A stretch of DNA of 35,921 nucleotides from Rickettsiales bacterium (GCA_031279085.1 JAITJD010000003.1:1-35921), one strand, 5' to 3'; shown: positions 25,224 through 33,272, counted from the first letter of the stretch. Made by a program: numbers and translations. The notes: generated by a model not told the origin, from the sequence alone.

Positions 25224-25661
25224 ATGAATTTCTTTAAAAAGGCAGGAAACAAGATTTCTGCAAAGAAAGACTTGAATATTATCGTATCTTACATGAAATC
25301 AAGATTAAAATTCGAGCTTGATTGCGCAAGATACGCAAAGAATACAAGGTTTGTTATCGACGCGAACGACAGCCAGCTGGTTCAGGCGTCAAATCTGGCC
25401 GATTCTGTCATAACCGACTTTGACGAAATAAAAAGGCGAACGGAGCTGCAAAAGAAAAACGCGATAAAAAACAAGAACGGCGCCGAATTGTCCCCTGACG
25501 AGATTTTTATGATAGACATGTCGGCATTAAGGGATATAAAGAAAGCGGGGCTGAAAAAGCCTCTGACGCCGGATGAAAGAAAAACGATAAGGTCGGCCGT
25601 GCAAAAATTCGGGCAGATTTACTCAGAACAGATAAGGATTTACAATGCACGGGGAAGATAA
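25224..25661 (+). CDS. Hypothetical helical cytoplasmic protein
   Basis: The 145-residue product (MNFFKKAGNKISAKKDLN...) is strongly charged, lysine- and arginine-rich and predicted helical throughout, with no signal peptide or membrane span. AAGGAG lies 6 bases before the ATG and a clear terminator follows the stop, so it is a well-formed single-gene transcription unit. The sequence DLNIIVSYMKSRLKFELDCARYAK may be an amphipathic helix. No family is recognised. Confidence 0.75.
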   Translation: MNFFKKAGNKISAKKDLNIIVSYMKSRLKFELDCARYAKNTRFVIDANDSQLVQASNLADSVITDFDEIKRRTELQKKNAIKNKNGAELSPDEIFMIDMSALRDIKKAGLKKPLTPDERKTIRSAVQKFGQIYSEQIRIYNARGR

Positions 25662-25669
25662 TTTATGAT

Positions 25670-25699
25670 AATCCCCGGTGAAACCGGGGATTTTATTTT
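25670..25699 (+). terminator. Rho-independent terminator after the 25224 gene
   Basis: AATCCCCGGT (25670-25679) pairs with ACCGGGGATT (25683-25692), followed by TTATTTTT. Confidence 0.85.
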
Positions 25700-25797
25700 T
25701 AAAATATATTTTTCTTTTCCAACCTGCCCCAGCCGACGTCCACTTTGCTTATTATGCGAATGTATTTTATCTCGATTTTAGAAAATTCCAGAATGGT

Positions 25798-25826
25798 TTG
25801 ACTTCCTAGGGATACAGACCTATACA
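25798..25826 (+). promoter_or_regulatory. Promoter of the Dps-like gene
   Basis: TTGACT (25798-25803) and TATACA (25821-25826) are exactly 17 bases apart, a good sigma-70 match, 58 bases before the start codon. I see nothing else between the terminator at 25699 and this site. Confidence 0.6.
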
Positions 25827-25883
25827 CACCGGAAAAAGATGATGGTATTTTTAATTTGCGCGAACAAAAGCAAAGGATGAGAA

Positions 25884-26240
25884 ATGTTCAAATTACTGCA
25901 ACACCTGATAGCATTCAAATACGCATGCAAGCTGAATCACTGGCAGACCGATTCTTATTCGGAACACCTGCTGTTTGACCGGCTGGCCGAAGGCATTGAC
26001 AATTCGGCGGATGATATAGCCGAGAAATATTTTATGGCCGCCGACGATAAAAAAACTTTAAAGCCAGAACTGCTGAATCCCAAAATGATAAACAAGGATT
26101 TGGTAAAAATGTGCCATGACATAATAGAGCATCTGGAAGAACTGCAAAATGACGGCACACTTGACAAAGGCATGGATTCATTGCTAAGCGGAATAGAAGA
26201 AGATTTTTTAACAAAACTGGCTTTGGCGAAAATGGTCTGA
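25884..26240 (+). CDS. Small Dps-like (ferritin-like) protein
   Basis: Dps proteins oxidise and store iron and protect DNA. The 118-residue product has a Dps-style helix pair: LNHWQTDSYSEHLLFDRLAEGIDNSADDIAEKY written across helices 1-2. The second His is followed by Asp at +15 and Glu at +19, the same spacing as the ferroxidase residues of Dps (H63, D78, E82 in E. coli numbering); the HW to H gap is three residues shorter. At 118 residues it is well short of Dps (about 150-170) and closer to small phage Dps-like proteins. AGGATGAGAA precedes the ATG and a good promoter lies upstream. Iron handling is inferred from the motif only. Confidence 0.6.
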   Translation: MFKLLQHLIAFKYACKLNHWQTDSYSEHLLFDRLAEGIDNSADDIAEKYFMAADDKKTLKPELLNPKMINKDLVKMCHDIIEHLEELQNDGTLDKGMDSLLSGIEEDFLTKLALAKMV

Positions 26241-26290
26241 CTTTATATAGATTAGGCATATATTCTGAAATACCGACAAATTACAACCGC

Positions 26291-26318
26291 TTGATTGCGA
26301 CGGCTTTTGTGTTATAAT
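26291..26318 (+). promoter_or_regulatory. Promoter of the recJ-lolA-tat cluster
   Basis: TTGATT (26291-26296) and TATAAT (26313-26318) are 16 bases apart, 20 bases before the GTG of recJ. It is the only clear promoter seen before the run of six same-strand genes to 31161. Confidence 0.6.
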
Positions 26319-26338
26319 AGCAATAAAAAGAGATCGTT

Positions 26339-28111
26339 GTGAGAAAGATAGTGGATAAATCCATAATGGGAAACACGTGGTTTGTGGCTTTGGCTCCAGA
26401 TGAAGCGGCTCTAAGCCCGATCGCTTCAAAAAATAATGATTTGATACATCAAATATTAATCCGGCGCGGCATAACAAAAGATGCGGATATCGTCAAATTT
26501 TTAAAGCCCAGCGTAAAGGAATACATGCCGAACCCGAATGTGCTGGCGGATATGGACAAGGCTGCCCGAATAATCGCCGATTCTGTGAAAAACGGTGAAA
26601 AAATCGCAATATATGGCGATTATGATGTCGACGGCATAACATCTACGGCTGTTTTTGTAAAATATCTGCGCGATCTGGGCGCGAATCCGATATGGCACCT
26701 GCCGACGCGCGAAGGCGAAGGATACGGCCTGAACATAAGCGCCATAAACGAGATAGCAAGCCAAGGCGCAAACCTCGTGATAACCGTGGATTGCGGAATC
26801 AGCGGCATGCAAGAGGTCGAGCATGCGAAAAAGCTGGGCATGCGGCTGGTGGTCACAGACCATCACTCGCCCGATGCATCGCTGCCGAATGCCGATGCGA
26901 TTGTAAATCCAAAACGTCGGGACGACACATCGGGGCTTTCTTACCTTGCCGGCGTCGGCGTCGCTTTTCTGACTTTGGTCGCGATTAACCGCGAACTGCG
27001 CGCAACCGCGCAGACGGCGGAGGAAAAAAACCGCGTCGAAAGCATAAATTTGCTGAACTATCTGGATTTGGTGGCCTTGGGGACAATATGCGACACGATG
27101 CCGCTGGTCGGACTTAACCGCGCGTTTGTCGCCACGGGATTAAAAGTGCTGGGGCTACGAAACAATCTGGGATTGAGCGTTTTGATGGATGTCGCCGGTA
27201 TAAAAAAGCCTTCCGTTTATGCGGCTGGTTTTGCAATCGGCCCACGTCTGAATGCGGCCGGCCGATTGGATTCTGCGGCGCCGGCGCTGGAATTGCTGCT
27301 GACTGACAATATTCTGATCGCGCGCGATTTGGCCGGCCGGTTGAATAAAATGAATCACGAGCGCATAGATATTCAGAATTCAATAATGCTGAGCGCATCG
27401 GATATTGCGCAAAAATGCTGCGAATCAGGCAAATGCAGCCTGTTTGTATGCGGCGACAACTGGCACGGCGGCGTCATGGGGATAATCGCCGGACGCCTGA
27501 AAGACAAATATAATCTGCCCGCGTGCGTGGCCACTAAATCAGACGGCGTCATAAATGGTTCCGGGCGCTCTATTCCGGGCGTTGACCTGGGGAAAATAAT
27601 TCACGATGCTCTGGCTGCGGACGTGATCTCCGAAGGCGGCGGCCATTCCGCCGCCGCCGGGTTCACTTTATCCGCCGACAAAGAAGATGAGTTTTGCAAA
27701 TTTCTGGAACAGTCGGTATGTGCTCAATTAAACGGCGAAGTTCCGGGTCATGAGCTTGTGGCGGATGCCGAATTGGACGCCGGCGGCGCCAATATTGAAT
27801 TAATAGAAAAACTTTCCTTGCTGGAACCTTTCGGACAAGGCAATCCGGAACCGACCCTGATTCTGAACGGCGCAAGCCTAAGGGGCGCATCAACAATGGG
27901 AAACGGCGCGCATTTGCGCGGGACTGTCAGCACAAGCGCCGGAACCGCGCTGGCGTTTGTCGGATTTAATTTATCGGGAACGTCTGTCGGCGATTTTTTG
28001 CTGGACGATTCGAATACGAATACTAAAATAAAAATGCTGGGCAAATTGAAAGAGAACGAATATCAAGGCCGGGTGTCCGCGCAGTTTGTTTTGGAAGACA
28101 TAGCCTTGTGA
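26339..28111 (+). CDS. recJ: Single-stranded-DNA-specific exonuclease RecJ
   Basis: RecJ degrades single-stranded DNA 5' to 3' in recombination and repair. The 590-residue protein has all core DHH motifs: IYGDYDVDGITSTA (motif I), VITVDCGISG (motif II), VVTDHHSPD (the DHH), DLVALGTICDTMPL (motif IV), then GPRLNAAGRLDSA and the DHHA1 motif SEGGGHSAAAGF, with the OB-fold region after LLEPFGQGNPEP. The start codon is GTG at 26339 with AAAGAGA upstream; an internal ATG at 26366 has no such site. Length is normal. lolA follows after 31 bases. Confidence 0.95.
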   Translation: MRKIVDKSIMGNTWFVALAPDEAALSPIASKNNDLIHQILIRRGITKDADIVKFLKPSVKEYMPNPNVLADMDKAARIIADSVKNGEKIAIYGDYDVDGITSTAVFVKYLRDLGANPIWHLPTREGEGYGLNISAINEIASQGANLVITVDCGISGMQEVEHAKKLGMRLVVTDHHSPDASLPNADAIVNPKRRDDTSGLSYLAGVGVAFLTLVAINRELRATAQTAEEKNRVESINLLNYLDLVALGTICDTMPLVGLNRAFVATGLKVLGLRNNLGLSVLMDVAGIKKPSVYAAGFAIGPRLNAAGRLDSAAPALELLLTDNILIARDLAGRLNKMNHERIDIQNSIMLSASDIAQKCCESGKCSLFVCGDNWHGGVMGIIAGRLKDKYNLPACVATKSDGVINGSGRSIPGVDLGKIIHDALAADVISEGGGHSAAAGFTLSADKEDEFCKFLEQSVCAQLNGEVPGHELVADAELDAGGANIELIEKLSLLEPFGQGNPEPTLILNGASLRGASTMGNGAHLRGTVSTSAGTALAFVGFNLSGTSVGDFLLDDSNTNTKIKMLGKLKENEYQGRVSAQFVLEDIAL

Positions 28112-28142
28112 TTGCAAATTAAAGAACAAAGGATTGGAAAAA

Positions 28143-28775
28143 ATGATCAAGAAAATGAGTTTTGCAAAACTTGTCTTTTGCTCTTTATTCTTTTTTATCT
28201 CGCATGCGGCGCATGCGGCCGTTGACGAATCGCTTGTGGCGAATGCGGAGAAATATCTGAATTCCATCACGGGCCTGTCCGGCGGATTCACGCAGGTTGC
28301 GAATGGCAAGAAAGAATCGGGAACTTTTTCCATGCTGCGCCCGGGGCGCGTCCGGCTGGACTATGACGACATGCCGGTCCAGTTGATTTCGGACGGCAAG
28401 GATTTGTACTTTTTTGACAAATCGCTGGATCAGATAACAACGGTGCCGCTGACCAGCACGCCGGCCGGAATCCTGGTCAGGAAAAATATAAATCTGCGCA
28501 ACGCGGATATAGCCGTATCAGACACCCTGCAAGGCAAGGACACTTTTTCGTTAAAAATGAATCTGCGCGGGAATGAGGGCGTCGGCAGCATGACGGTCGT
28601 GTTTGACCGCAATCCGGTAAAGCTGAATTCCTGGACGGTCGTGGACGCCACCGGAAGCAAGACGGAGGTCGCTTTCAGCGGCTTGAAAGAAAAAAGAGAC
28701 TTTGGAAAGAATTATTTTCAAATCCAGCGACACAAGACGGTATCCGTGGCCGGCGGCGATTCGTATTACGAATAG
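28143..28775 (+). CDS. lolA: LolA-like outer-membrane lipoprotein carrier
   Basis: LolA carries lipoproteins through the periplasm from the LolCDE transporter to the outer membrane. The 210-residue product has a signal peptide (MIKKMSFAKLVFCSLFFFISHAAHA) and the LolA pattern: a helix AEKYLNSITGLSGGFTQV, then SGTFSMLRPGRVRLDY, VQLISDGKDLYFFDKSLDQITTVPL and a C-terminal beta region VVFDRNPVKLNSWTVVDATG. The start at 28143 has AAAGGA about 8 bases upstream. It fits alphaproteobacterial LolA-family proteins; the exact substrates are not visible. An intergenic gap of 52 bases leads to the M23 gene. Confidence 0.88.
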   Translation: MIKKMSFAKLVFCSLFFFISHAAHAAVDESLVANAEKYLNSITGLSGGFTQVANGKKESGTFSMLRPGRVRLDYDDMPVQLISDGKDLYFFDKSLDQITTVPLTSTPAGILVRKNINLRNADIAVSDTLQGKDTFSLKMNLRGNEGVGSMTVVFDRNPVKLNSWTVVDATGSKTEVAFSGLKEKRDFGKNYFQIQRHKTVSVAGGDSYYE

Positions 28776-28827
28776 GATTTCGGTCTTGCGGTTTTCGTTG
28801 CCGGATTTATGAATGCTGAGTTGCCAG

Positions 28828-29730
28828 ATGAAAAAATTATTGGCTTTTTTATCGGATGTCAGATGCGGACTTGTGCTCTGCATTCTGCTGTGCATGCATG
28901 CCGGCGCGGGGTCGGGCGATTTTTCGTCTGATAAGAAATGTAAAATCAGCGGCGACAAACCTAATGCCCCGAAAGCATGCGGCGCGGCATGGCAAGGCGG
29001 AATGCTGTATGGGCGCGCCGATGGAATGGAGGTTTTTTATGACGGCAAAAAGATTTCCTTGAACGATGTCTTTGTCGTCGGATTTGGGCGCGACGCGCCA
29101 GATACGGTCAAATTGAGTTTCTGCAAGACCGGCTGCAAAGATTGCAAGGATTATTCCTATGCGATAGAAAAACGCAAGTATCGTGAACAAGAAATCAAAG
29201 TTCCCGACAAATACACCGAATACCCGCCTGAAATCGAAAAGCGAATCGCGCGCGAAAATGCGGAAATCGCCGCGGCTCGGTCTGGCGCGGCCGCCGACAC
29301 CGCAACTTATTTCATGAATTTGCGCCTGCCGGAAAATCTGCATGATATCAGGATTTCCGGCGTGTACGGGTCTGGCAGGAAGTTTAACGGCCAGGTAAAA
29401 TCGCCGCACAAGGGCGTTGATTGGGCCGCGCCGACCGGCACATTGGTTTATTCTTTCGCGCCCGGCCGGGTCGTCCTGGCTGCCGATCATTACATGAACG
29501 GCAAGATAGTCATCATTGCGCACGGACACGACATTACGACATCATACTTGCATTTTTCGAAAATAAATGTGAAAGTCGGGGATAAAGTCGGCTATGACAC
29601 TGTTATTGGCGAAGTCGGCGGCACCGGACGCGCATCCGGCCCGCACTTGCATGCGCAGCTGAACTGGGGCTCGGTCGCGATAGATTTGGGCTTGTTCGTA
29701 TTGGGCGAAAAGAAAAGCGATGAAAAATAA
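28828..29730 (+). CDS. Secreted M23-family peptidoglycan endopeptidase
   Basis: M23 (LytM) peptidases cut peptide cross-links of peptidoglycan using zinc. The 300-residue product has a signal-like hydrophobic N-terminus (MKKLLAFLSDVRCGLVLCILLCMHAGAG), a cysteine-containing middle region (CKTGCKDCKDY) and a C-terminal M23 domain with intact zinc ligands: H and D in HKGVDWAAPTGT, and the H-x-H of GPHLHAQLNWG; HGHDITTSYLHFSKI also fits the active site. It therefore looks active, unlike the NlpD-like protein at 33339. An in-frame ATG at 28813 is an alternative start; neither has a strong Shine-Dalgarno. The stop overlaps the tatB start by one base (TAATG). Confidence 0.88.
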   Translation: MKKLLAFLSDVRCGLVLCILLCMHAGAGSGDFSSDKKCKISGDKPNAPKACGAAWQGGMLYGRADGMEVFYDGKKISLNDVFVVGFGRDAPDTVKLSFCKTGCKDCKDYSYAIEKRKYREQEIKVPDKYTEYPPEIEKRIARENAEIAAARSGAAADTATYFMNLRLPENLHDIRISGVYGSGRKFNGQVKSPHKGVDWAAPTGTLVYSFAPGRVVLAADHYMNGKIVIIAHGHDITTSYLHFSKINVKVGDKVGYDTVIGEVGGTGRASGPHLHAQLNWGSVAIDLGLFVLGEKKSDEK

Positions 29731-30005
29731 TGTTCGGAATTAGTATTTGGGAATTTTTGGTGATAGTTCTGGTTGCATTGCTGGTGATTCCGGCATCGCA
29801 ATGGCCCGATGTCGCTAAATTTCTGGCCAGATGCGTCAAGTTCATACGCAATCTTGTTTGGAAAATCACCGACGCGACCGAGCAAATCAAAGAGCGGGTA
29901 GAACGCGAATTGCCGATCGATCAGATTGTAAAAAAGACCACGGACGATATGCGCGCCGCATTTTCGACGCCGTTAAAGAAACGCGGGAAAAAGGATAAAA
30001 AATGA
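29730..30005 (+). CDS. tatB: Sec-independent translocase subunit TatB-like
   Basis: TatB, with TatC, recognises twin-arginine signal peptides of folded proteins for export across the inner membrane. The 91-residue product has the TatA/B architecture: a short N-terminal transmembrane helix with an early glutamate (MFGISIWEFLVIVLVALLVI), a hinge, an amphipathic helix and a charged lysine-rich tail (LKKRGKKDKK). The glutamate at residue 8 and length favour TatB over TatA. No separate tatA is in the window. It overlaps its neighbours on both sides by 1 and 4 bases, so it is co-translated with them. Confidence 0.82.
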   Translation: MFGISIWEFLVIVLVALLVIPASQWPDVAKFLARCVKFIRNLVWKITDATEQIKERVERELPIDQIVKKTTDDMRAAFSTPLKKRGKKDKK

Positions 30006-30445
30006 AAATCTCTGAAATATTGACTTTTTTTGACAAACAGGCCGCAATCATGCTGGGGACGCTTAATGAGGTTGGCGCACCTGAAATCCGGGCGCTAATC
30101 AACATCCGTAATAAGGATGTCGCCCCTCATCTGACCGATTTTTTCAAGCGAAATGAGCGTCTGTTGCTGATAACAAACACCCATTCCGATAAAATCGGCC
30201 AAATTCGTGCCAATTCGTCAGCGGCGCTGTATGCATTTGATCAGCAATTCAACGGGCTGTTGCTGACAGGCAAGGTTTTGGAGATTGCAGACAATGCTGT
30301 CAAAGACGCGCTTTGGGATGATTCTTGGAAGATGTATTATCCGGCCGGCAAAGACGGCGGCGACTTTTCTGTTTTGGAATTTATTCCGTCCGAATACAAG
30401 TCTTACGTTGACTTCAATGTGAACAAAGGGCAAGTGCGAGAATAA
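30002..30445 (+). CDS. PPOx-fold (pyridoxamine oxidase-like) flavoprotein family member
   Basis: The 147-residue product has the split-barrel pattern of general-stress-protein-26/PPOx-like flavin-binding proteins: AAIMLGTLNEVGAPEIRALINI at the N-terminus, then RLLLITNTHSDKIGQIRANSSAALYAFD and FNGLLLTGKVLEI, and a closing FIPSEYKSYVDFNV. Such proteins bind FMN, F420 or haem-related ligands; which one cannot be told here. It overlaps tatB by 4 bases (ATGA) and tatC by 1 base (TAATG), so it is placed inside the tat operon, an unusual position that may hint at a link to export of a cofactor-containing substrate. That link is inference only. Confidence 0.8.
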   Translation: MKISEILTFFDKQAAIMLGTLNEVGAPEIRALINIRNKDVAPHLTDFFKRNERLLLITNTHSDKIGQIRANSSAALYAFDQQFNGLLLTGKVLEIADNAVKDALWDDSWKMYYPAGKDGGDFSVLEFIPSEYKSYVDFNVNKGQVRE

Positions 30446-31161
30446 TGCCTGAAAAGAAAATGACCCTTCTTCAGCATTTTGCAGAGCTTCGGCGGCGGCT
30501 GCTCTGGCTCTTGCTGATTTTTGCGGCCGCGTTTGGGCTGGGCTGGCTGATAGCGCCCGTATTGCAAGAATTTCTAACAACGCCGCTGATGTCGGTGTGG
30601 CCCGACGGCGCTATGCTTTACACAGGCCTGGCCGACGGATTGCTGATACAATTCTCGCTGGCGACATTGGTTGCCGCCATTGCCATAATGCCGGCTGTCT
30701 TATGGCATATCTGGGCATTCGCCGCGCCGGGTCTGCACGAAAACGAAAAGCGCTTTGTTTTGCCGATTTTAATCTTATCACCGGCGCTGTTTTTGCTGGG
30801 GGCCGCGTTCGCTTTTTATATATTATTCCCCGCGGCATTCAAATTTTTCGTTGAAATGAACCAATCTGAATATGTGCCGACAGTCATGCTGCCGGCCATG
30901 AAGGACTATTTGTCTTTTTCCATCGGACTGCTGAGAGTTTTCGGCATAGCTTTTCAACTGCCTTTGGTGCTGGTGTTGCTGAACAGACTGGGTGTTTTGT
31001 CCCGCAAACTTGTCATAAAAGCCCGCCGATACGCGCTTGTTGGGATTTTCGCGCTGTCCGCGATTTTGACGCCGCCGGATATTGTCTCGCAGTTTCTGCT
31101 GGCGCTGCCGATGTGGGCGCTGTTCGAAATCAGCGTGTTGTTTATGAAAAAAGACAAATGA
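30445..31161 (+). CDS. tatC: Sec-independent translocase core TatC
   Basis: TatC is the multispan core of the twin-arginine translocase and the first binding site for the signal peptide. The 238-residue protein begins with the conserved LLQHFAELRRRLLW (with the key Glu) and has the loop motif FAAPGLHENEKRF (second conserved Glu), six hydrophobic spans including VFGIAFQLPLVLVLLNRLGVLS, and the LTPPDIVSQ turn near the end. Length and order are standard. It is the last gene of the recJ-lolA-M23-tatB-PPOx-tatC run and is followed by a GC-rich hairpin. Confidence 0.96.
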   Translation: MPEKKMTLLQHFAELRRRLLWLLLIFAAAFGLGWLIAPVLQEFLTTPLMSVWPDGAMLYTGLADGLLIQFSLATLVAAIAIMPAVLWHIWAFAAPGLHENEKRFVLPILILSPALFLLGAAFAFYILFPAAFKFFVEMNQSEYVPTVMLPAMKDYLSFSIGLLRVFGIAFQLPLVLVLLNRLGVLSRKLVIKARRYALVGIFALSAILTPPDIVSQFLLALPMWALFEISVLFMKKDK

Positions 31162-31169
31162 TTCAAATT

Positions 31170-31193
31170 CAAGGCGGCAAAGGCGCCGCCTTG
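31170..31193. terminator. GC-rich hairpin between tatC and the convergent gene
   Basis: CAAGGCGGC (31170-31178) pairs perfectly with GCCGCCTTG (31185-31193). No T run follows on either strand, so it may be a weak bidirectional terminator or an mRNA end protector. Confidence 0.5.
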
Positions 31194-31209
31194 GATAATT
31201 TATAACCAT

Positions 31210-32682
31210 TTAAAATCCGATCGAGTTTATTTCTGACACTAGGTTATTGATTTCATTATTGATTGCATCAATTTCTCTCTGGATAGGAGGCGCAAAAGGA
31301 CTGTCTTCTTTATATTCTTTCAGCTGTGATTTGCGCTCATTCAATCTTGTTCTCAGTTCTTTGATTTTCTGCTGCAAAGGCGCACGCTTTGCCGCCAAGG
31401 CGGCTTGTCGCTGGTTTTCAGCTTTCTCCGCGGCTTCTTTTGCTTCTTTTTCGGCGCGTTTTTCATCTTTTTCTGCCTGCTTCTCGGCTTTGGCCTTATT
31501 GTCAATTTCTTTTATGACGGCATTAAGATCTTCTATATACTGATTGTTTTCGGATATCTTATCATTGTTGGAATTCCAAACCTCGGTGCCGGCAGCCATT
31601 TGTTGTTGAAAAACTTCATCGCGATTACCGTTGTTTCGAAGTTCTCTGGCTTGCGTTGCCAGCTCTGTCTGCTCTTTTTCAATATTGCGGGTATCTTTCC
31701 GCAAATCTGAAATCATATTTTTCAAGTCTTTTTTTCTCTCCTTGTCCGAGGGCTGGTATGTAGGCATAGTAGACGCATTAATAAGTTTTGAGGGCTGATA
31801 TGTAGGCACATTAATGGATATGCTTTGCAATGGCGGTGTTGGCATCGCCTGAATTTTCAGTTCCGCCGGCCTTGCAGTTTGCGATTCGGGGGGCTGTTCA
31901 ACAGAAGGCTGTTGTGAAGGCGCATCATCAGTTTTGACCGGAGTATTGACATTTGCCTGAGGAGGAACCTTTACCGGTGTTGGCGACGCTGCGGGGACTT
32001 GCGGCACTGCGGGTGCATTTGCAACCGGCTGTGCCGTATTATGGGGCGACGGCTGGGGTTGAGGGGAAACAGGTTGCGGAGCCGCATTGTTATTCGCAAT
32101 TGGCGGATTGGCGGGATTCGCCGGATTTGCAGTGGATTGACCGCCGCTTGTACCGCCGGATGTTGTTGGCGCCTGTCCTTGCGTGTTTTGCTGCGAATCT
32201 TGCCCTGCCGCAGATTCGGGCATTTTTTCCGCTATTTTATATATTCCGTTGTATAATAGCACGCAGTATTGATTTGATTTAGACAAAGTCATTTCACAAG
32301 CCGATCTTGCTTCGCTATCCGCCTTTGCCGCTTCCAACGCCTGCTTTTCCCGTATAAGCGATTCGCGTCTGATGCGGTCGTTTTCCTGAGATATTTCTTG
32401 TTCCTTGCTAGCAATCTGTTTGTTCAGATTACTGATTTTGGTCGCTTGGACTATATTCACAGTGCCCAGCACCGCGGTGCCGGCTAGTGTCGCGATGCCA
32501 GCGATCTTGAACCCATTCACGGATTTTGCGCATGATTCCAGGTCAGCTTGTTTTTTATCCCGTTCTGGCTTTAATTTCGATATTTCGTGTTGAAGCATCT
32601 GGATTTGAATGTCAACCGACGCCGCGAATGCGCCTTGGGCGCATAAAGCGAAAACAATGGAATAAAAGGCGGATTTTTTCAT
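31210..32682 (-). CDS. Secreted coiled-coil protein with proline/glutamine-rich linker
   Basis: The 490-residue product has a signal peptide (MKKSAFYSIVFALCAQGAFA), an N-terminal coiled coil (IQMLQHEISKLKPERDKKQADLESC), a glycine-containing hydrophobic segment (IAGIATLAGTAVLGTVNIVQA, 60-80) and a second coiled coil. A long Pro/Gln/Ala/Asn-rich linker (about 155-280) leads to two TYQPS copies and a final long K/E-rich coiled coil. The region C-x6-G-aromatic followed by the hydrophobic segment and ending IVQ aligns with the protein at 32694-33029, which lies 11 bases upstream in the same operon. AAAGGAA precedes the ATG. It resembles cell-envelope tether or spacer proteins only in composition; no family is recognised. 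Confidence 0.82.
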   Translation of the reverse strand: MKKSAFYSIVFALCAQGAFAASVDIQIQMLQHEISKLKPERDKKQADLESCAKSVNGFKIAGIATLAGTAVLGTVNIVQATKISNLNKQIASKEQEISQENDRIRRESLIREKQALEAAKADSEARSACEMTLSKSNQYCVLLYNGIYKIAEKMPESAAGQDSQQNTQGQAPTTSGGTSGGQSTANPANPANPPIANNNAAPQPVSPQPQPSPHNTAQPVANAPAVPQVPAASPTPVKVPPQANVNTPVKTDDAPSQQPSVEQPPESQTARPAELKIQAMPTPPLQSISINVPTYQPSKLINASTMPTYQPSDKERKKDLKNMISDLRKDTRNIEKEQTELATQARELRNNGNRDEVFQQQMAAGTEVWNSNNDKISENNQYIEDLNAVIKEIDNKAKAEKQAEKDEKRAEKEAKEAAEKAENQRQAALAAKRAPLQQKIKELRTRLNERKSQLKEYKEDSPFAPPIQREIDAINNEINNLVSEINSIGF

Positions 32683-32693
32683 GATGTATTCCT

Positions 32694-33029
32694 TTATTGC
32701 TGTTTCAGCTGATTGAGCTTTTCTTTGTTATCGCCCAGTTCTTCTTTTTTATTCTTGATCGCGTTGCCTTGAACGATCGCGCCGATTCCGGTTCCCACCA
32801 CGCCGATGCTGCCGACCACGGTGGCCGCCGTCCAGCCGGTTTTCTGCTTTTTGCACCGCGCCTGTTCCGCGTCGATCGCCGCAATCTGTTCTTTCAGCGC
32901 GTCGCGTTCTGCCGTTAATTGCACCAATAGAAATTCGGGTTCAATACTGTTTTGATTTTGAATCGATATGCCGGCCTGCGCCGCGCAAACGGCCAGAACA
33001 AGACAAACGGAAACAGATAGCTTTTTCAT
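32694..33029 (-). CDS. Small secreted coiled-coil protein with glycine-rich segment
   Basis: The 111-residue product has a signal peptide (MKKLSVSVCLVLAVCAAQAG), a coiled coil (LTAERDALKEQIAAIDAEQ), a glycine-zipper-like hydrophobic stretch (TAATVVGSIGVVGTGIGAIV, 67-86) and a lysine/glutamine-rich coiled-coil tail. Its core aligns with residues 50-90 of the downstream partner at 31210-32682, so the pair probably arose by duplication. The start at 33029 is preferred over an in-frame ATG at 33068 because the signal peptide begins there and AAGG is suitably placed. It is the first gene of a two-gene operon behind structured leader C. Function unknown; assembly into the envelope with its partner is inferred. 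Confidence 0.8.
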   Translation of the reverse strand: MKKLSVSVCLVLAVCAAQAGISIQNQNSIEPEFLLVQLTAERDALKEQIAAIDAEQARCKKQKTGWTAATVVGSIGVVGTGIGAIVQGNAIKNKKEELGDNKEKLNQLKQQ

Positions 33030-33061
33030 ATAGAAACCTTTTTGTTTTGCGATACTGCAAT

Positions 33062-33237
33062 TTGCCACCGAAACGCCAATAGCGTCAGGTGGTTGGAGGT
33101 TCTAAACAATCTTCATGAAATTGCGCCGCGCCTTCAATGTATAACGCAAGCCCTCCAACCGACGGTTGGAGCTTTTCGTCGCTTTCGACGCATGAAGAGA
33201 GGTTTAGATGCCTCAATGCGGAACAGAATCCCGCATC
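33062..33237 (-). ncRNA. Structured leader element, copy C
   Basis: The predicted minus-strand RNA has a first hairpin (ATGCGG/CCGCAT, 33216-33236). A two-part closing stem pairs 33202-33208 with 33101-33107 (TCTAAAC/GTTTAGA) and 33191-33197 with 33111-33117 (CTTCATG/CATGAAG). Three inner hairpins follow: CGTCG-AAAG-CGACG, CTCCAACC-GTC-GGTTGGAG (33153-33171) and TTGCG/CGCAA (33121-33149). The last hairpin is CCACC/GGTGG with an inner ACGC/GCGT (33065-33092). The last hairpin lacks a T run, unlike copy B. It precedes the secreted gene at 33029 by 33 bases. The fold was worked out by eye. Confidence 0.62.
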
Positions 33238-33243
33238 GGCATA

Positions 33244-33272
33244 AGTATATCACAAAATTCCCCCATGTTGAA
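33244..33272 (-). promoter_or_regulatory. Promoter of leader C and the coiled-coil operon
   Basis: TTCAAC (33267-33272) and TATACT (33244-33249) on the minus strand are 17 bases apart. The -10 context TTTTGTGATATACT is shared with leader A. Confidence 0.6.
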
